This document shows, piece by piece, positions 28,229-37,701 of a stretch of DNA of 64,000 nucleotides. The number at the start of each line of letters is the position of its first letter. The stretch's first letter is position 1. The notes under the pieces were generated by a model, which searched no databases, was not told the origin of the DNA, and saw only the letters and a program-made list of their open reading frames with translations. This DNA comes from an uncultured Cytophagaceae bacterium (GTDB lineage Bacteria > Bacteroidota > Bacteroidia > Cytophagales > Spirosomataceae): assembly GCA_903898715.1 (NCBI GenBank), contig CAIUGL010000043.1:31743-95742 (forward strand). Direction: 5' to 3'. The translations under genes were made by a program, and so were the position numbers.

Positions 28229-28264
28229 TTCATGAATTAATGACTTTTTTGGCGATAATTTAAT

Positions 28265-29092
28265 CTAAGCCTTTTGAAGCCGCAAGCAGGTCCACGGGCC
28301 TTTCTCCGTTTGCGCTTGTAGGGTTAAGCCTAACGAGGCCGCTGCTTTTTGAAGCAATGGCACATCGGCTGCATAAAACCCACTTAAAAACAAATAGCCT
28401 CCGGAAAAAATCCGCTTACTATATTCTTCCATCTCATCCAACAGAATATTTCGGTTGATATTAGCTATGAGAACATCATAGCTTGTTTCATCCTCATCGC
28501 GTATCGTCCCTTGTGCAAAAGTAACATCTGCACATTCGTTCAGGCCAGCATTCTCGATAGAATTTTCAACGGCCCAGGAATCAATATCAAAACCATGAAC
28601 GCGTGTAGCGCCACGCTTCCGAGCGACAAAAGCCAAAATTCCAGTACCTGTCCCGGCATCCAGGACAGATTTATTTGCCAAATCTAATTCCAATAAAGCC
28701 GCTACTAATAAGGCTGTTGTTTCATGATGCCCCGTGCCGAAAGACATTTTGGGATTAATGACGATTTCCATTGGAAATGAATGATCGGGCTCATGAAAAC
28801 TAGCGCGTATGTACACTTGATCTAAAATGCGAATCGGATCGTAATTAGTCTCCCAAACCGCATTCCAATTTTCCTTTTCTATATCATTGTATACTACATC
28901 GATTGGACCTAAAAAGCGATAGCGATCGACAATTTCTTGCGCCTGAACAGCATCATACAAAGCTGCCGGGCAATAAGCAGCAATCCCTGAGTCAAGATCC
29001 TCAAAAATATCAAATCCAATTTCGCCCAATTCGGCCATTAAAATATCTGTTATCTCAGTCGATGCTGAAATAAGCAATTGCTTCGTAGCCAT
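28265..29092 (-). CDS. prmA: ribosomal protein L11 methyltransferase
   Basis: 275 residues. It has a short N-terminal substrate-recognition domain and a C-terminal SAM-binding domain. Motif I is VLDAGTGTGILAFVARKRG, preceded by the PrmA hallmark MSFGTGHHETT, and motif IV is NINRNILLDEM. It trimethylates L11 lysines and the N-terminus. It begins eight bases after the MlaD-type gene, forming an amidase-mlaD-prmA unit. Confidence 0.95.
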   Translation of the reverse strand: MATKQLLISASTEITDILMAELGEIGFDIFEDLDSGIAAYCPAALYDAVQAQEIVDRYRFLGPIDVVYNDIEKENWNAVWETNYDPIRILDQVYIRASFHEPDHSFPMEIVINPKMSFGTGHHETTALLVAALLELDLANKSVLDAGTGTGILAFVARKRGATRVHGFDIDSWAVENSIENAGLNECADVTFAQGTIRDEDETSYDVLIANINRNILLDEMEEYSKRIFSGGYLFLSGFYAADVPLLQKAAASLGLTLQAQTEKGPWTCLRLQKA

Positions 29093-29100
29093 GTAAGGGT

Positions 29101-30054
29101 CTATTTATCAGTGGGCGGATTGGGATCTTTTTTCCCAAAAACAGAGAAATGAATATAACGCTTCGGTTGCGTTCTAAAATCAATTAATAGGCGATCCAAA
29201 TCAACAATTGACTTATTAAGGCCTGTATAAAGGGAATCGTTTGTTAAAAACTTACCCGCGCTTCCTTGACCTTGCTCTAGTTTTGTTACAATACGCTGAA
29301 GTGACGTGATTGCGCGACTCGCCTCTTGAATCGTTTGCCCAATCCGTGCCGCCTGAATGGAATCGGCTACCGAATTAAACTTAGTCAGTAACGGTTTTAA
29401 TTCTTTCTCTGTCTCAATTAAACTCTGCGACAGATTGCGCATATTGGCCGTAATCTGCTTAATATTTACGCTGTTCTCGGCTACTAGGGTAGAAACTGAA
29501 CCATTAATATTTGACACGGCTACATTTGAATTTTCAATTAAGCGATTTAGATGCAAGCCTGTTTTCTCAAATTTAGAACTAACGCTCCTGAACGTAACGA
29601 GTAGTGAATCGGCATTGGACAAGACGGGCAACGCGCGCTCTTTTAATAACGAAGAAAGCCCTTTTTCATTTATGCCAAGTATCGTTGATTCGTCGGCAAT
29701 TGCCCCTTTACCCAACAGCTCTAAACGAATAACTTTTCCTCCAAGCAAGGCTCCGTCTGACAAAATGGCTACTGTTTTATCTGGTAAAACCAATCCTTTA
29801 TTAACCCAAATTTCAACCTTGATTTTATTTCCGTCTGCTGGATCTAAAAATACCTTTTTCACTTTGCCAACCTCGACACCATTGACCATAACGATGTTGG
29901 ATGCCGTGAGGCCGTCCACATTATCGTATTGAATGTAGTAGGTATTCGACTTCGAAAACAGCTCATTTCCTTTCAAGAAATTGAACCCAAAATAGAGGAT
30001 TAAAAAGGCCATTAGGGCCAAAAAACCTACCTTTAATTCGTTGCTTTTGAACAT
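29101..30054 (-). CDS. MlaD/MCE-domain lipid transport protein
   Basis: 317 residues. One N-terminal membrane anchor (about 9-26) is followed by an MCE domain (about 38-115; YYIQYDNVDGLTASNIVMVNGVEVGKV), then a long helical region (about 150-300) likely to form a coiled coil or tunnel. MCE proteins form rings that pass phospholipids between membranes. The ATPase and permease subunits are not adjacent. It starts five bases after the amidase stop. Confidence 0.9.
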   Translation of the reverse strand: MFKSNELKVGFLALMAFLILYFGFNFLKGNELFSKSNTYYIQYDNVDGLTASNIVMVNGVEVGKVKKVFLDPADGNKIKVEIWVNKGLVLPDKTVAILSDGALLGGKVIRLELLGKGAIADESTILGINEKGLSSLLKERALPVLSNADSLLVTFRSVSSKFEKTGLHLNRLIENSNVAVSNINGSVSTLVAENSVNIKQITANMRNLSQSLIETEKELKPLLTKFNSVADSIQAARIGQTIQEASRAITSLQRIVTKLEQGQGSAGKFLTNDSLYTGLNKSIVDLDRLLIDFRTQPKRYIHFSVFGKKDPNPPTDK

Positions 30055-30059
30055 TTGGG

Positions 30060-30860
30060 CTATTTTTCTATGTCTTCTTTGTACTTCTTAAATGCTGTTG
30101 CAATGGCGTCTGCCACTTGGGATTGTCCATGCTCTGAGTTTAAGTATTCCTCTTCCTCGGCATTTGTCAAAAAACCCGTCTCCACGAGTACACTAGGCAT
30201 GGCTGTACGCCAAATCACCAAAAATCCAGCTTGCTTTACCCCAAAACTTTTTCGTTTGTACGTTTTTGCAAATTGGTCTTCTACTAATGAAGCAAATTTA
30301 ACCGAGCTAGCCATAAAGGCACTTTGGTAATTTGCCATCATAATGTGCGCTAATGGAGAACTTGGATCAAACCCATTATAGGCCGTTTGATAATCTTTTT
30401 CTTGCAAGATTACCGAGTTCTCTCGCTTCGCTACGTTTAAATTTCCGTCCGTTTTATGCAAACCCATCGTATAGGTTTCTGTTCCATAAGCTGATTTATT
30501 GGCAGCTGCATTGCAGTGGACCGAAATAAATAAATCTGCTTTATTCCTGTTGGCAATATCAGCTCGCTCGAATAACTCAATAAATTCATCTGTTTCCCGC
30601 GTATAAATCACCTTTAAATCTGGGAATTCAGCTTTCAGTTTGCGACCTAATTCTAATATAATTTTCAACGTCACTTTTCCTTCGCGGGCACCTTTGGGAC
30701 CTAAACATCCTGGATCTTTTCCTCCATGGCCTGCATCCAAACACACCGTTCGAATTAAATTCTTTTTAGGTGGGTTATTCGTGGGCTGAGGTTCTGCTTG
30801 TACTACTCCGAAGACCAAAAATAAAGCCGCAATAAAAATAACTCGAATCGCTAAAAACAT
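30060..30860 (-). CDS. N-acetylmuramoyl-L-alanine amidase, exported
   Basis: 266 residues from ATG 30860. A longer reading from 30968 would add 36 residues before the signal peptide and run into its own promoter. Signal peptide about 1-22 (ends VVQAEP). The Amidase_3 domain has the zinc ligands His45 in LDAGHGGKDPG and Glu60, the motif SVHCNAAANKS, and the catalytic end VETGFLTNAEEE. It cleaves the stem peptide from muramic acid in the periplasm. It heads the amidase-mlaD-prmA unit and is divergent from lptD. Confidence 0.93.
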   Translation of the reverse strand: MFLAIRVIFIAALFLVFGVVQAEPQPTNNPPKKNLIRTVCLDAGHGGKDPGCLGPKGAREGKVTLKIILELGRKLKAEFPDLKVIYTRETDEFIELFERADIANRNKADLFISVHCNAAANKSAYGTETYTMGLHKTDGNLNVAKRENSVILQEKDYQTAYNGFDPSSPLAHIMMANYQSAFMASSVKFASLVEDQFAKTYKRKSFGVKQAGFLVIWRTAMPSVLVETGFLTNAEEEEYLNSEHGQSQVADAIATAFKKYKEDIEK

Positions 30861-30882
30861 TATTTTTTCAATTATTAGACGT

Positions 30883-33669
30883 ATGGTAAGTAGCAATGAT
30901 GTAATTTTACAATTCCCATTGCCACACACAAAGATAATTTTTAAATTCCATTTGGTAAAGCAATCCACATATTACCTTTTTCTGTTCATAGGACTATTCC
31001 TTGGTGGCATATCGGATTCCTTTGGGCAGCGGGTCATCGTGAAAGATTCTGCTCAATCACGTGTTATTCCCTCAGATTCTCTGAATAAAAACCAAGACCT
31101 GCAAACGACCGTATATTATTCTGCAGCTGATTCCACCATCTTGGATGCGGCGAATCAGGTGGTCCATCTATATGGAAAGGCCAAGGTAAAGTATGGGGAA
31201 ATTGGCCTAGAGGCTAATTACATTCGTTTGGATTGGGAATCAAATGAAGTATTTGCCAAAGGCACGTATGACTCAACTGCTCAAAAAATGGAAGGCTTAC
31301 CTGTCTTTACGCAAGGGGGCGACAAATACGATTCAGATGAGATACGCTATAATTTCAAAAGTAAACGTGCGGCAATTAAGGGGATAGTAACCCAACAAGG
31401 CGAAGGATATGTACAGGGGAAAACGGTTAAAAAAGATGAAGAAGAGAATCTGTACATCCGAAATGCAATCTACACGACATGCAATTTAAGCCATCCACAC
31501 TTCCATATTAATGCGAGTAAAATCAAGGTCGTCGGTAAAAAGGAAATTATTTCCGGCCCCTTTCATTTTGAATTAAATGACATCCCTTTACCAATCGGAT
31601 TACCGTTTGGCTTTTTCCCATACTCGCAACCAAAGGAAGCGGGTAAATCTGGTATCCTATTCCCTACCTATGGGGAGGAACCTACAGGTCGTGGATTTTA
31701 TTTACGTGAAGGCGGTTACTATTGGGCCGCAAGTGAAAACATTGGCATTCGATTTACCGGTCAAATATACTCGAAAGGGGGATGGGGATTAGGCGCAAAT
31801 TCCCAATACAACAAGCGCTATCGCTATAATGGTAGTTTTAATTTAGCGTTTAATCGCAATAGTAATGGCGCAGAATTCAACCCAACGAAGCGAACGGACT
31901 TTTCATTGCAATGGTCACACAGCCCGCGTAGTCTTGGCAATTCAAGTTTCTCGGCATCTGTTAATATTGCCTCTAATTCCTTCAATCAATTCAACACATT
32001 TTCCACGCAGCAGTACCTAACGAATACCATTGGCTCTTCGGTACAATACACCAAAAACGTGGGGCAAATATTTCGTAGTGGTATCAGTTTAAGGATCAAC
32101 CAAAATACAACCACACGTGTATTTGATGCAGGAACTGAATTCAATTTTGGCTTGAATCAATTCCAGCCATTTAAACGTAAAAATGCGATTGGCGATAAAT
32201 TTATGGATCAGTTCCGACTTGGTCTAGATTTTTCTGGGAGCGTATCCGTGACTAACCAAGTTTCGGATCCGTTTACACGGTATGAGTTTGATGTGTTCCC
32301 GCGCGAGTCAAATAGCCAACGAGGAGTCATTCAAAGGCCATTTGTGCCCACAACCCTGAATGATTTACCTCCGGGGGTTGTTCCTGTGAATGCGAGTACA
32401 ATTCCCATGTTGTTAGACAAAGCGCAAACAAAATTTCAATATAGTGTTCCGCTTTCCTTGCCGAATATTAAACTGACCCCCTACATCAACTTGACCCCTG
32501 GCGTTTCTTTATCAGGGAATATGTTTACGCGATCTTACAAATACACCTACATGCCTATTGACTCAACCGTGCGCATCGATACGGTGGGTGGATTACCAAA
32601 ATTCAATTCTCAACTTTCGTTTTCAGCCAGCATGAATACGCGTGTATATGGAACAGCGCGTTTCAATAAAGGTCGCCTAGAAGCGATACGCCATACGGCT
32701 GTTCCCAGTATTAGTTTGAGCTATGCGCCAGATGTTTCTGATCCATCGTTAGGTTATTTTCAAGACGTCCGAATCAATAACCGTAAGTTTATTAATGCTG
32801 AAGGAGTAGAACAAATAGGAGATATTCGACGCATTTCAAGCTTTGATCCACGAACATTAAGTTATGGAGGTGCTACGGGCGCAGTTAGTTTCGGTATTCA
32901 AAATACATTGGAAGCAAAGCTGAAAACCAAATCAGATACCGCGACCAAACAAAGTGAAAAAATTAACCTAATCGACAACTTTGGGATTAATGGAAGTTAT
33001 AATTTTCTAGCAAAAGAATTTCCATTGTCCAACCTGAGCTTCACGGCTAATTCGCGTGTTAGGGAGTTTGATATCAACATCGGTGGGAGTATTGACCCCT
33101 ATCTATATGTTCAAGACAAGGCATTTTTTGACATGGGCCGACGAACCAACGACCTAATGTTTAGTAAGGGCGAGGGATTGGGCCGATTACAAGGACTTAA
33201 TTTATCGATAGGACGTAGGTTTGCCCCATCAAAAACAAAGGATAAAACGAGTAAGGAAGGAAGTGAATCGCAATTGCGTCAAATTAACCGAAATTTGGAT
33301 GATTATGTCGATTGGAATTTACCATGGACATTTTCATTTAGTTATCAATTCAGCTATAGCCGCATGGGTCTAGCTGCTGCCCAAAAAATTGCAGGTCTAA
33401 CATTTCAGGGAGATGTTAGCCTTTCAGAAAAATGGAAATTCTCAGTGTCTTCAGGCTATGATTTCAAATTTAATGGCTTGACATACACAAACATGTCCGT
33501 ACATCGCGACTTACATTGCTGGGAAATGAATTTCAACTGGACTCCTATTGCGAGCCCCTTTTATGGACGTGCGAGTAATTACTCGTTTGACTTACGCGTT
33601 AAGTCCACATTGCTCCAAGACCTAAAATTATCGAGAAGGAGAAGCTTCTACGATAAGGGTGGATTCTAA
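30883..33669 (+). CDS. lptD: LptD-type outer-membrane LPS assembly protein
   Basis: 928 residues from ATG 30883. An in-frame TTG at 30952 would begin directly at the signal peptide (hydrophobic YYLFLFIGLFLGG, cleavage after FGQ), giving 905 residues; this alternative is attractive because it clears the divergent promoter. An OstA/LptA-like periplasmic domain (about 80-200; VVHLYGKAKVKYGEIGLEANY) precedes a long beta-barrel with many aromatic strands. The protein places lipopolysaccharide in the outer leaflet. Bacteroidota forms lack the disulfide layout of the E. coli protein. It overlaps convergent msrA by four bases. Confidence 0.88.
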   Translation: MVSSNDVILQFPLPHTKIIFKFHLVKQSTYYLFLFIGLFLGGISDSFGQRVIVKDSAQSRVIPSDSLNKNQDLQTTVYYSAADSTILDAANQVVHLYGKAKVKYGEIGLEANYIRLDWESNEVFAKGTYDSTAQKMEGLPVFTQGGDKYDSDEIRYNFKSKRAAIKGIVTQQGEGYVQGKTVKKDEEENLYIRNAIYTTCNLSHPHFHINASKIKVVGKKEIISGPFHFELNDIPLPIGLPFGFFPYSQPKEAGKSGILFPTYGEEPTGRGFYLREGGYYWAASENIGIRFTGQIYSKGGWGLGANSQYNKRYRYNGSFNLAFNRNSNGAEFNPTKRTDFSLQWSHSPRSLGNSSFSASVNIASNSFNQFNTFSTQQYLTNTIGSSVQYTKNVGQIFRSGISLRINQNTTTRVFDAGTEFNFGLNQFQPFKRKNAIGDKFMDQFRLGLDFSGSVSVTNQVSDPFTRYEFDVFPRESNSQRGVIQRPFVPTTLNDLPPGVVPVNASTIPMLLDKAQTKFQYSVPLSLPNIKLTPYINLTPGVSLSGNMFTRSYKYTYMPIDSTVRIDTVGGLPKFNSQLSFSASMNTRVYGTARFNKGRLEAIRHTAVPSISLSYAPDVSDPSLGYFQDVRINNRKFINAEGVEQIGDIRRISSFDPRTLSYGGATGAVSFGIQNTLEAKLKTKSDTATKQSEKINLIDNFGINGSYNFLAKEFPLSNLSFTANSRVREFDINIGGSIDPYLYVQDKAFFDMGRRTNDLMFSKGEGLGRLQGLNLSIGRRFAPSKTKDKTSKEGSESQLRQINRNLDDYVDWNLPWTFSFSYQFSYSRMGLAAAQKIAGLTFQGDVSLSEKWKFSVSSGYDFKFNGLTYTNMSVHRDLHCWEMNFNWTPIASPFYGRASNYSFDLRVKSTLLQDLKLSRRRSFYDKGGF
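30929..30959 (-). promoter_or_regulatory. amidase-unit promoter
   Basis: On the minus strand TATCTTTG (30936-30929) lies 19 bases after TTTA (30959-30956), close to the TTTG-N19-TAnnTTTG consensus. The transcript would start near 30922, giving a leader of about 60 bases to ATG 30860. The box lies inside the reading frame proposed for the first residues of lptD, which questions that start. Confidence 0.55.
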
Positions 33670-34313
33670 TTCAGCTTATCTTTAAACGCCTTCAGAAATT
33701 TGTCCATTTTTGGCTTAATCACAATTTGGCAATAAGGTTCCGTACCATTTTGATTGAAGTAATCTTGGTGGTAATCTTCCGCCGGATAGAAAACAGATGC
33801 TGCTGAGATTTCTGTAACAATTGGATTTGGGAATACGTGTTTTTCATTCAAATTCCGTTTCCAATTTTCAGCTGCTTGTTTTTGTGCCTCGCTATTAAAA
33901 AATATAGCCGACCGGTATTGCGTACCTACGTCAGCTCCTTGTCGATTCAAGGTAGTTGGGTCATGTGTTTGCCAAAAAACTTCCAATAAAGTTTCAAACG
34001 TTACAACATTCGGATCGTAGGTGATTTGGCATACCTCGGCATGGCCTGTAAGGCCAGAACACACTTCACGATAAGTTGGGTCCTTAATTTTACCCCCCAT
34101 ATATCCAGAAGTCACAGATTGAACTCCTTTGACCCGCTGGTATACGGCTTCTACACACCAAAAACATCCGGCTCCGAATGTAATTGTATCTAATTTTGCG
34201 ACTGAATTATCTTGCATGGTTGGCTTTTTTATAGACGTTCCTCCACAAGAAAAATGAAGAAATGCCCCAGCAATGCCCAGTATTAATCCGACTTTTTTCA
34301 AATAGAAGCTCAT
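33666..34313 (-). CDS. msrA: peptide methionine sulfoxide reductase A, lipoprotein form
   Basis: 215 residues. The MsrA active site is GAGCFWCVEAVY with catalytic Cys50; GYMGG and GHAEVCQITYDP follow, as in the family. The first 23 residues form a lipoprotein signal with lipobox FSC at 21-23, so the enzyme is probably anchored in the periplasm and repairs oxidised envelope proteins. An inner start at Met33 would give a cytoplasmic form; the signal is well formed, so I keep the longer start. It overlaps lptD by four bases. Confidence 0.93.
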   Translation of the reverse strand: MSFYLKKVGLILGIAGAFLHFSCGGTSIKKPTMQDNSVAKLDTITFGAGCFWCVEAVYQRVKGVQSVTSGYMGGKIKDPTYREVCSGLTGHAEVCQITYDPNVVTFETLLEVFWQTHDPTTLNRQGADVGTQYRSAIFFNSEAQKQAAENWKRNLNEKHVFPNPIVTEISAASVFYPAEDYHQDYFNQNGTEPYCQIVIKPKMDKFLKAFKDKLN

Positions 34314-34332
34314 ATCCTTTTTAATTTTAACG

Positions 34333-34340
34333 TAGTTTTG
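34333..34340 (+). promoter_or_regulatory. putative -7 box of the PAP2-like gene
   Basis: TAGTTTTG fits TAnnTTTG, 37 bases before the ATG at 34378. No -33 TTTG at the standard spacing. Confidence 0.35.
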
Positions 34341-34377
34341 AGAACTGAAAACCTAAGAAGCATAACGAATAAAGTGG

Positions 34378-35013
34378 ATGAATAGTTTTAAAAAATCAAT
34401 TCCTGCTACTTGGGCTACTGCCTGGCAAGATAAACAATTTCAGTGGCGTTTGATTTTAGCATTAGGGGTATTCGCTATTTTTCCATGGAAAGCAGCTGAT
34501 TATTTTCAGTGGATTCAGAGCCGCGATGGTAAAGTTTGGCCAGATTGGATTTTAGCGCAAATCCCATCAGCTAATGTTTCCTACCTTATCTTCGGAATCA
34601 TTTACAGCAGTGTTATTTACTTATTAATACGTTTATTAGAAGACCCCAAACGCTTTTTATTATTTGCTTGGGCATTTAATATTGAAACACTCATTCGATT
34701 TGCCAGTATCTATTTTGTTTCATTAAACCCTCCAAAAGGGTTAGTTTACCTACATGACCCAATCGCCGAACTATTTATATACCGAGATAGCCTTCCGATA
34801 ACCAAGGATCTTTTCTTCTCAGGGCATACCGCAACGATGGTATTTGTCTGCTATTTTTTAACGGGAAATGAGCGGAAAATAAGTTTGATGCTAACTGGGG
34901 TTTTAGTCGCCCTATTATTAATTCAGCATGTGCACTACACTTGGGATATATTGGCTGCACCTGTAGCCACACTTGCTTCTATCTGGATTGCGAAACGACT
35001 GATTAGCGTTTGA
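34378..35013 (+). CDS. PAP2/sphingomyelin-synthase-like membrane protein
   Basis: 211 residues with about six membrane segments. The residues His150 in FFSGHTATM and His186/Asp190 in HVHYTWD match the His-His-Asp triad of the PAP2_C (sphingomyelin synthase-like) family. Relatives move a phospho-head-group onto a lipid alcohol or act as lipid phosphatases at the outer face of the membrane. Since many Bacteroidota make sphingolipids, ceramide head-group transfer is a reasonable guess, no more. Its last 11 bases overlap the convergent epimerase gene. Confidence 0.75.
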   Translation: MNSFKKSIPATWATAWQDKQFQWRLILALGVFAIFPWKAADYFQWIQSRDGKVWPDWILAQIPSANVSYLIFGIIYSSVIYLLIRLLEDPKRFLLFAWAFNIETLIRFASIYFVSLNPPKGLVYLHDPIAELFIYRDSLPITKDLFFSGHTATMVFVCYFLTGNERKISLMLTGVLVALLLIQHVHYTWDILAAPVATLASIWIAKRLISV

Positions 35014-36931
35014 TACTCACCGACTTGCGGTCTAGTTTTTCGAAGACTGAATTGTTTGATTTATACTCGGGAATAACCTGCTTTATTTTAGCCACTAATT
35101 CATTATTTCCCCCATCAGCTAGCAATTGAAGCATTTCGGCTACTTGAATTTCCATAAATGCATAGGTAGGCGTATTTACTTTGGCAATCAAAATTTTGGG
35201 GTGGTGTGTTGGCAAAGAATTCTCATCATTATTCAACAACTCCTCATATAATTTTTCACCTGGACGCAGGCCAGTATACTTAATTTCGATGTCACGATCC
35301 ACGCGCAAGCCACTCAGGGTAATCATCTTCTTTGCTAGGTTAACAATCTTCACAGATTCTCCCATATCAAAGACAAAAACCTCGCCACCTTCTCCCATGG
35401 TAGCTGCTTCAAGCACTAGCTCACATGCTTCTGGAATGGTCATGAAATAACGTGTAATTTCGGGGTGAGTGACCGTTACAGGGCCTCCGCGTTCAATCTG
35501 TTTCTTAAACAATGGAATAACGGATCCGTTAGATCCCAAAACGTTACCAAAACGTGTCGCAATAAACTTCGTGCGCATACCTTCCAGTTGATTCATAGAC
35601 TGCGTATACATTTCGGCAAAACGCTTGGTTGCTCCCATCACGTTGGTTGGATTTACCGCCTTGTCCGTAGACACCATCACAAATTTATCTACCCCATTTT
35701 CAGCCGCTAATTCAGCTAATACCTGTGTTCCTATGATATTAATTTTTACCGCCTCATACGGGTTTTTCTCCATCAATGGCACGTGCTTATATGCTGCAGC
35801 GTGAAATACGATTCCTGGCTTATGGGTTTTGAAAATATAGGCCATACGCTGGTAGTCTGATACGTCAGCCACCTTAACAACTAGTTCTGTATTAGATGGT
35901 ATCAACCCGGATAGTTCATATTCCAAATCGAACAACCCTGATTCTGCTTGGTCCACTAAGATAATTTTGGCGGGGAAATAGGCAATTAGTTGGCGTACAA
36001 TTTCACTACCAATTGAACCGGCCGCTCCAGTTACCAAGATAGCCTGTGAATTCATTTCTTCACTAATCCGTTTATTGTTCATTTGGATCTCCTCGCGGCC
36101 AAGTAAATCTTCAATTTTAACGTTGTGAATTTGGTTAATGGCAAATTCGCCACCGACCCATTTGTCTACTGGTGGTAATGTTTTTACGACAACTCCCCGA
36201 TCAAGAAAGACATCCGAAATCTTACGTTTTGCTTGTAGCCCAATGTTATTTATGGCCATGATGACCTGAAGTCCTTCGTAATTATCTACAAATTTGTCAA
36301 GCGCCTCCACCAGACTATACACACGAATACCTTCAATTGTCTTATTTATTTTTGATTCATTATCATCTATAAAACCAAGCACTTGGTAATTGATCCCACG
36401 ATCATTTTGAATAACATTTTTGGTTAATAGGCCTGAATAACCCGCACCATAGATTAGAACACCAACAGCAGGCTTAAATTCATTAATGAAGGACTCATAG
36501 AACGATTTAACGAGAAATCGAAGTGTCACCATCAAAAACAAACAGATGAAAAAATCAATGACTAGAATGGATAAAGGAACGTATAATAACATATCCAATC
36601 CACTGTAATAGCGCAGGGCAATCGAAAATAATGCGGCAATAAACGTACCCGTAAAAACCGCTTTTAGAATCAATACAGCATCCTCAATACTGGTGTGCCG
36701 AATAATCCCTGTAAAGGATTGAAAATAAAGAAATGCACCGATTCGAATGAGGAAAAGAAATAAAAAGTGAAACTGAAAATTGTACAAATCAATTTCATGG
36801 TACCTAAAGTTCGTCCGTAATAAGGTTGCCAACGTAAATGAGAACATGACAATCCCCAAGTCAATAACTAATACCAGCCACCTAGATAGGAAGCGGTTTG
36901 AGTATTTACGTATGAAGATGGATTGAGTCAT
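35003..36931 (-). CDS. membrane-bound nucleotide-sugar epimerase/dehydratase (CapD/FlaA1/WbpM type)
   Basis: 642 residues. Four N-terminal membrane segments (about 15-125) precede a CoA-binding-like Rossmann domain (LIYGAGYSGLLTKNVI, about 155-240), then the catalytic SDR domain (about 290-600) with TGAAGSIGSEIVRQL, HAAAYKHVPLMEKNP, VSTDKAVNPTNVMGATKR and GLRPGEKLYEELL. In this branch Met replaces the usual Tyr of the Y-x-x-x-K pair, as seen in MGATK. Such enzymes make UDP-4-keto-6-deoxy-GlcNAc for the first sugar of surface glycans. It has its own promoter box. Confidence 0.93.
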   Translation of the reverse strand: MTQSIFIRKYSNRFLSRWLVLVIDLGIVMFSFTLATLLRTNFRYHEIDLYNFQFHFLFLFLIRIGAFLYFQSFTGIIRHTSIEDAVLILKAVFTGTFIAALFSIALRYYSGLDMLLYVPLSILVIDFFICLFLMVTLRFLVKSFYESFINEFKPAVGVLIYGAGYSGLLTKNVIQNDRGINYQVLGFIDDNESKINKTIEGIRVYSLVEALDKFVDNYEGLQVIMAINNIGLQAKRKISDVFLDRGVVVKTLPPVDKWVGGEFAINQIHNVKIEDLLGREEIQMNNKRISEEMNSQAILVTGAAGSIGSEIVRQLIAYFPAKIILVDQAESGLFDLEYELSGLIPSNTELVVKVADVSDYQRMAYIFKTHKPGIVFHAAAYKHVPLMEKNPYEAVKINIIGTQVLAELAAENGVDKFVMVSTDKAVNPTNVMGATKRFAEMYTQSMNQLEGMRTKFIATRFGNVLGSNGSVIPLFKKQIERGGPVTVTHPEITRYFMTIPEACELVLEAATMGEGGEVFVFDMGESVKIVNLAKKMITLSGLRVDRDIEIKYTGLRPGEKLYEELLNNDENSLPTHHPKILIAKVNTPTYAFMEIQVAEMLQLLADGGNNELVAKIKQVIPEYKSNNSVFEKLDRKSVSIKR

Positions 36932-36936
36932 AAGAA

Positions 36937-36944
36937 CAAAGTTA
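36937..36944 (-). promoter_or_regulatory. putative -7 box of the CapD/FlaA1-type gene
   Basis: TAACTTTG on the minus strand fits TAnnTTTG and lies five bases before the ATG at 36931, so the mRNA would be leaderless or nearly so. The box could instead be fortuitous. Confidence 0.3.
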
Positions 36945-36995
36945 CCAATAACTTGATAAAATCGACATGAAATTTATTTTACGGAGAATATAGGC

Positions 36996-37697
36996 TCAAT
37001 CTAACGTGTAACAAGTTAGCATGTCTCGAACGCTTTGAACATCATTCCACATAAGAATATCAATAATTGAAAGACCGGGAATGAATCGTTTTCTACTATT
37101 GTCTGAATACTCAGGTAATTCTGGTAATAAAAATCGCAAATCTATATTATGTTCGGCAAAAACATTTTTATCATATAGGTTCTTTCCGTTGATCGGATTA
37201 ATATACGTGGAATCATTAAAATAATTTGTGATTGAAATCAAACGCTCTACCCTTCCGCACTTTTCACAATCTTCGAGTTGAGAACTGTAGTAAATGTTTT
37301 TTTTTATTCCCAAATACTCAAAAACGGAAATAACACTTTCGCCAGCAAATTCAGCCAAATTCGAAGGTTTCTTGTAAATCACATTTTCTACAATTCCAAT
37401 AACCTGGTTGAAATATGGCGCCTTTTTATAAGAGGAGTGTAACTGAACAATCAATTTTGATGAAAAACCTGCATCCCAAGCTATCAATGTTTCTCTGATT
37501 GTTTTGTTTTGACTTAACTTATGAATTGGCACTCTTATCCAAAATATTCGATTATGGTTTGAAATACGATTACGATTAATCCAACCTTTTTTAATAAACT
37601 TAACATCATCATACAACACAAAATGATCTGCTGCCTGAACTAATTGAAAATAGCCCAAGTAAGGAAAAAAATAAGGTTGCATGATCGCTACTGCCAT
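36996..37697 (-). CDS. WbqC-like family protein
   Basis: 233 residues, starting MAVAIMQPYFFPYLGYFQL, the WbqC-family hallmark, with VLYDDVKFIKKGWINRNRI next. The family is found in O-antigen and other glycan clusters; its reaction is not firmly established, though links to amide or acyl transfer onto sugars have been proposed. It begins four bases after thiL and precedes the CapD/FlaA1-type gene on the same strand. Base composition is more AT-rich than in thiL, which may mean transfer. Confidence 0.85.
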   Translation of the reverse strand: MAVAIMQPYFFPYLGYFQLVQAADHFVLYDDVKFIKKGWINRNRISNHNRIFWIRVPIHKLSQNKTIRETLIAWDAGFSSKLIVQLHSSYKKAPYFNQVIGIVENVIYKKPSNLAEFAGESVISVFEYLGIKKNIYYSSQLEDCEKCGRVERLISITNYFNDSTYINPINGKNLYDKNVFAEHNIDLRFLLPELPEYSDNSRKRFIPGLSIIDILMWNDVQSVRDMLTCYTLD

Positions 37698-37701
37698 AGC
37701 T

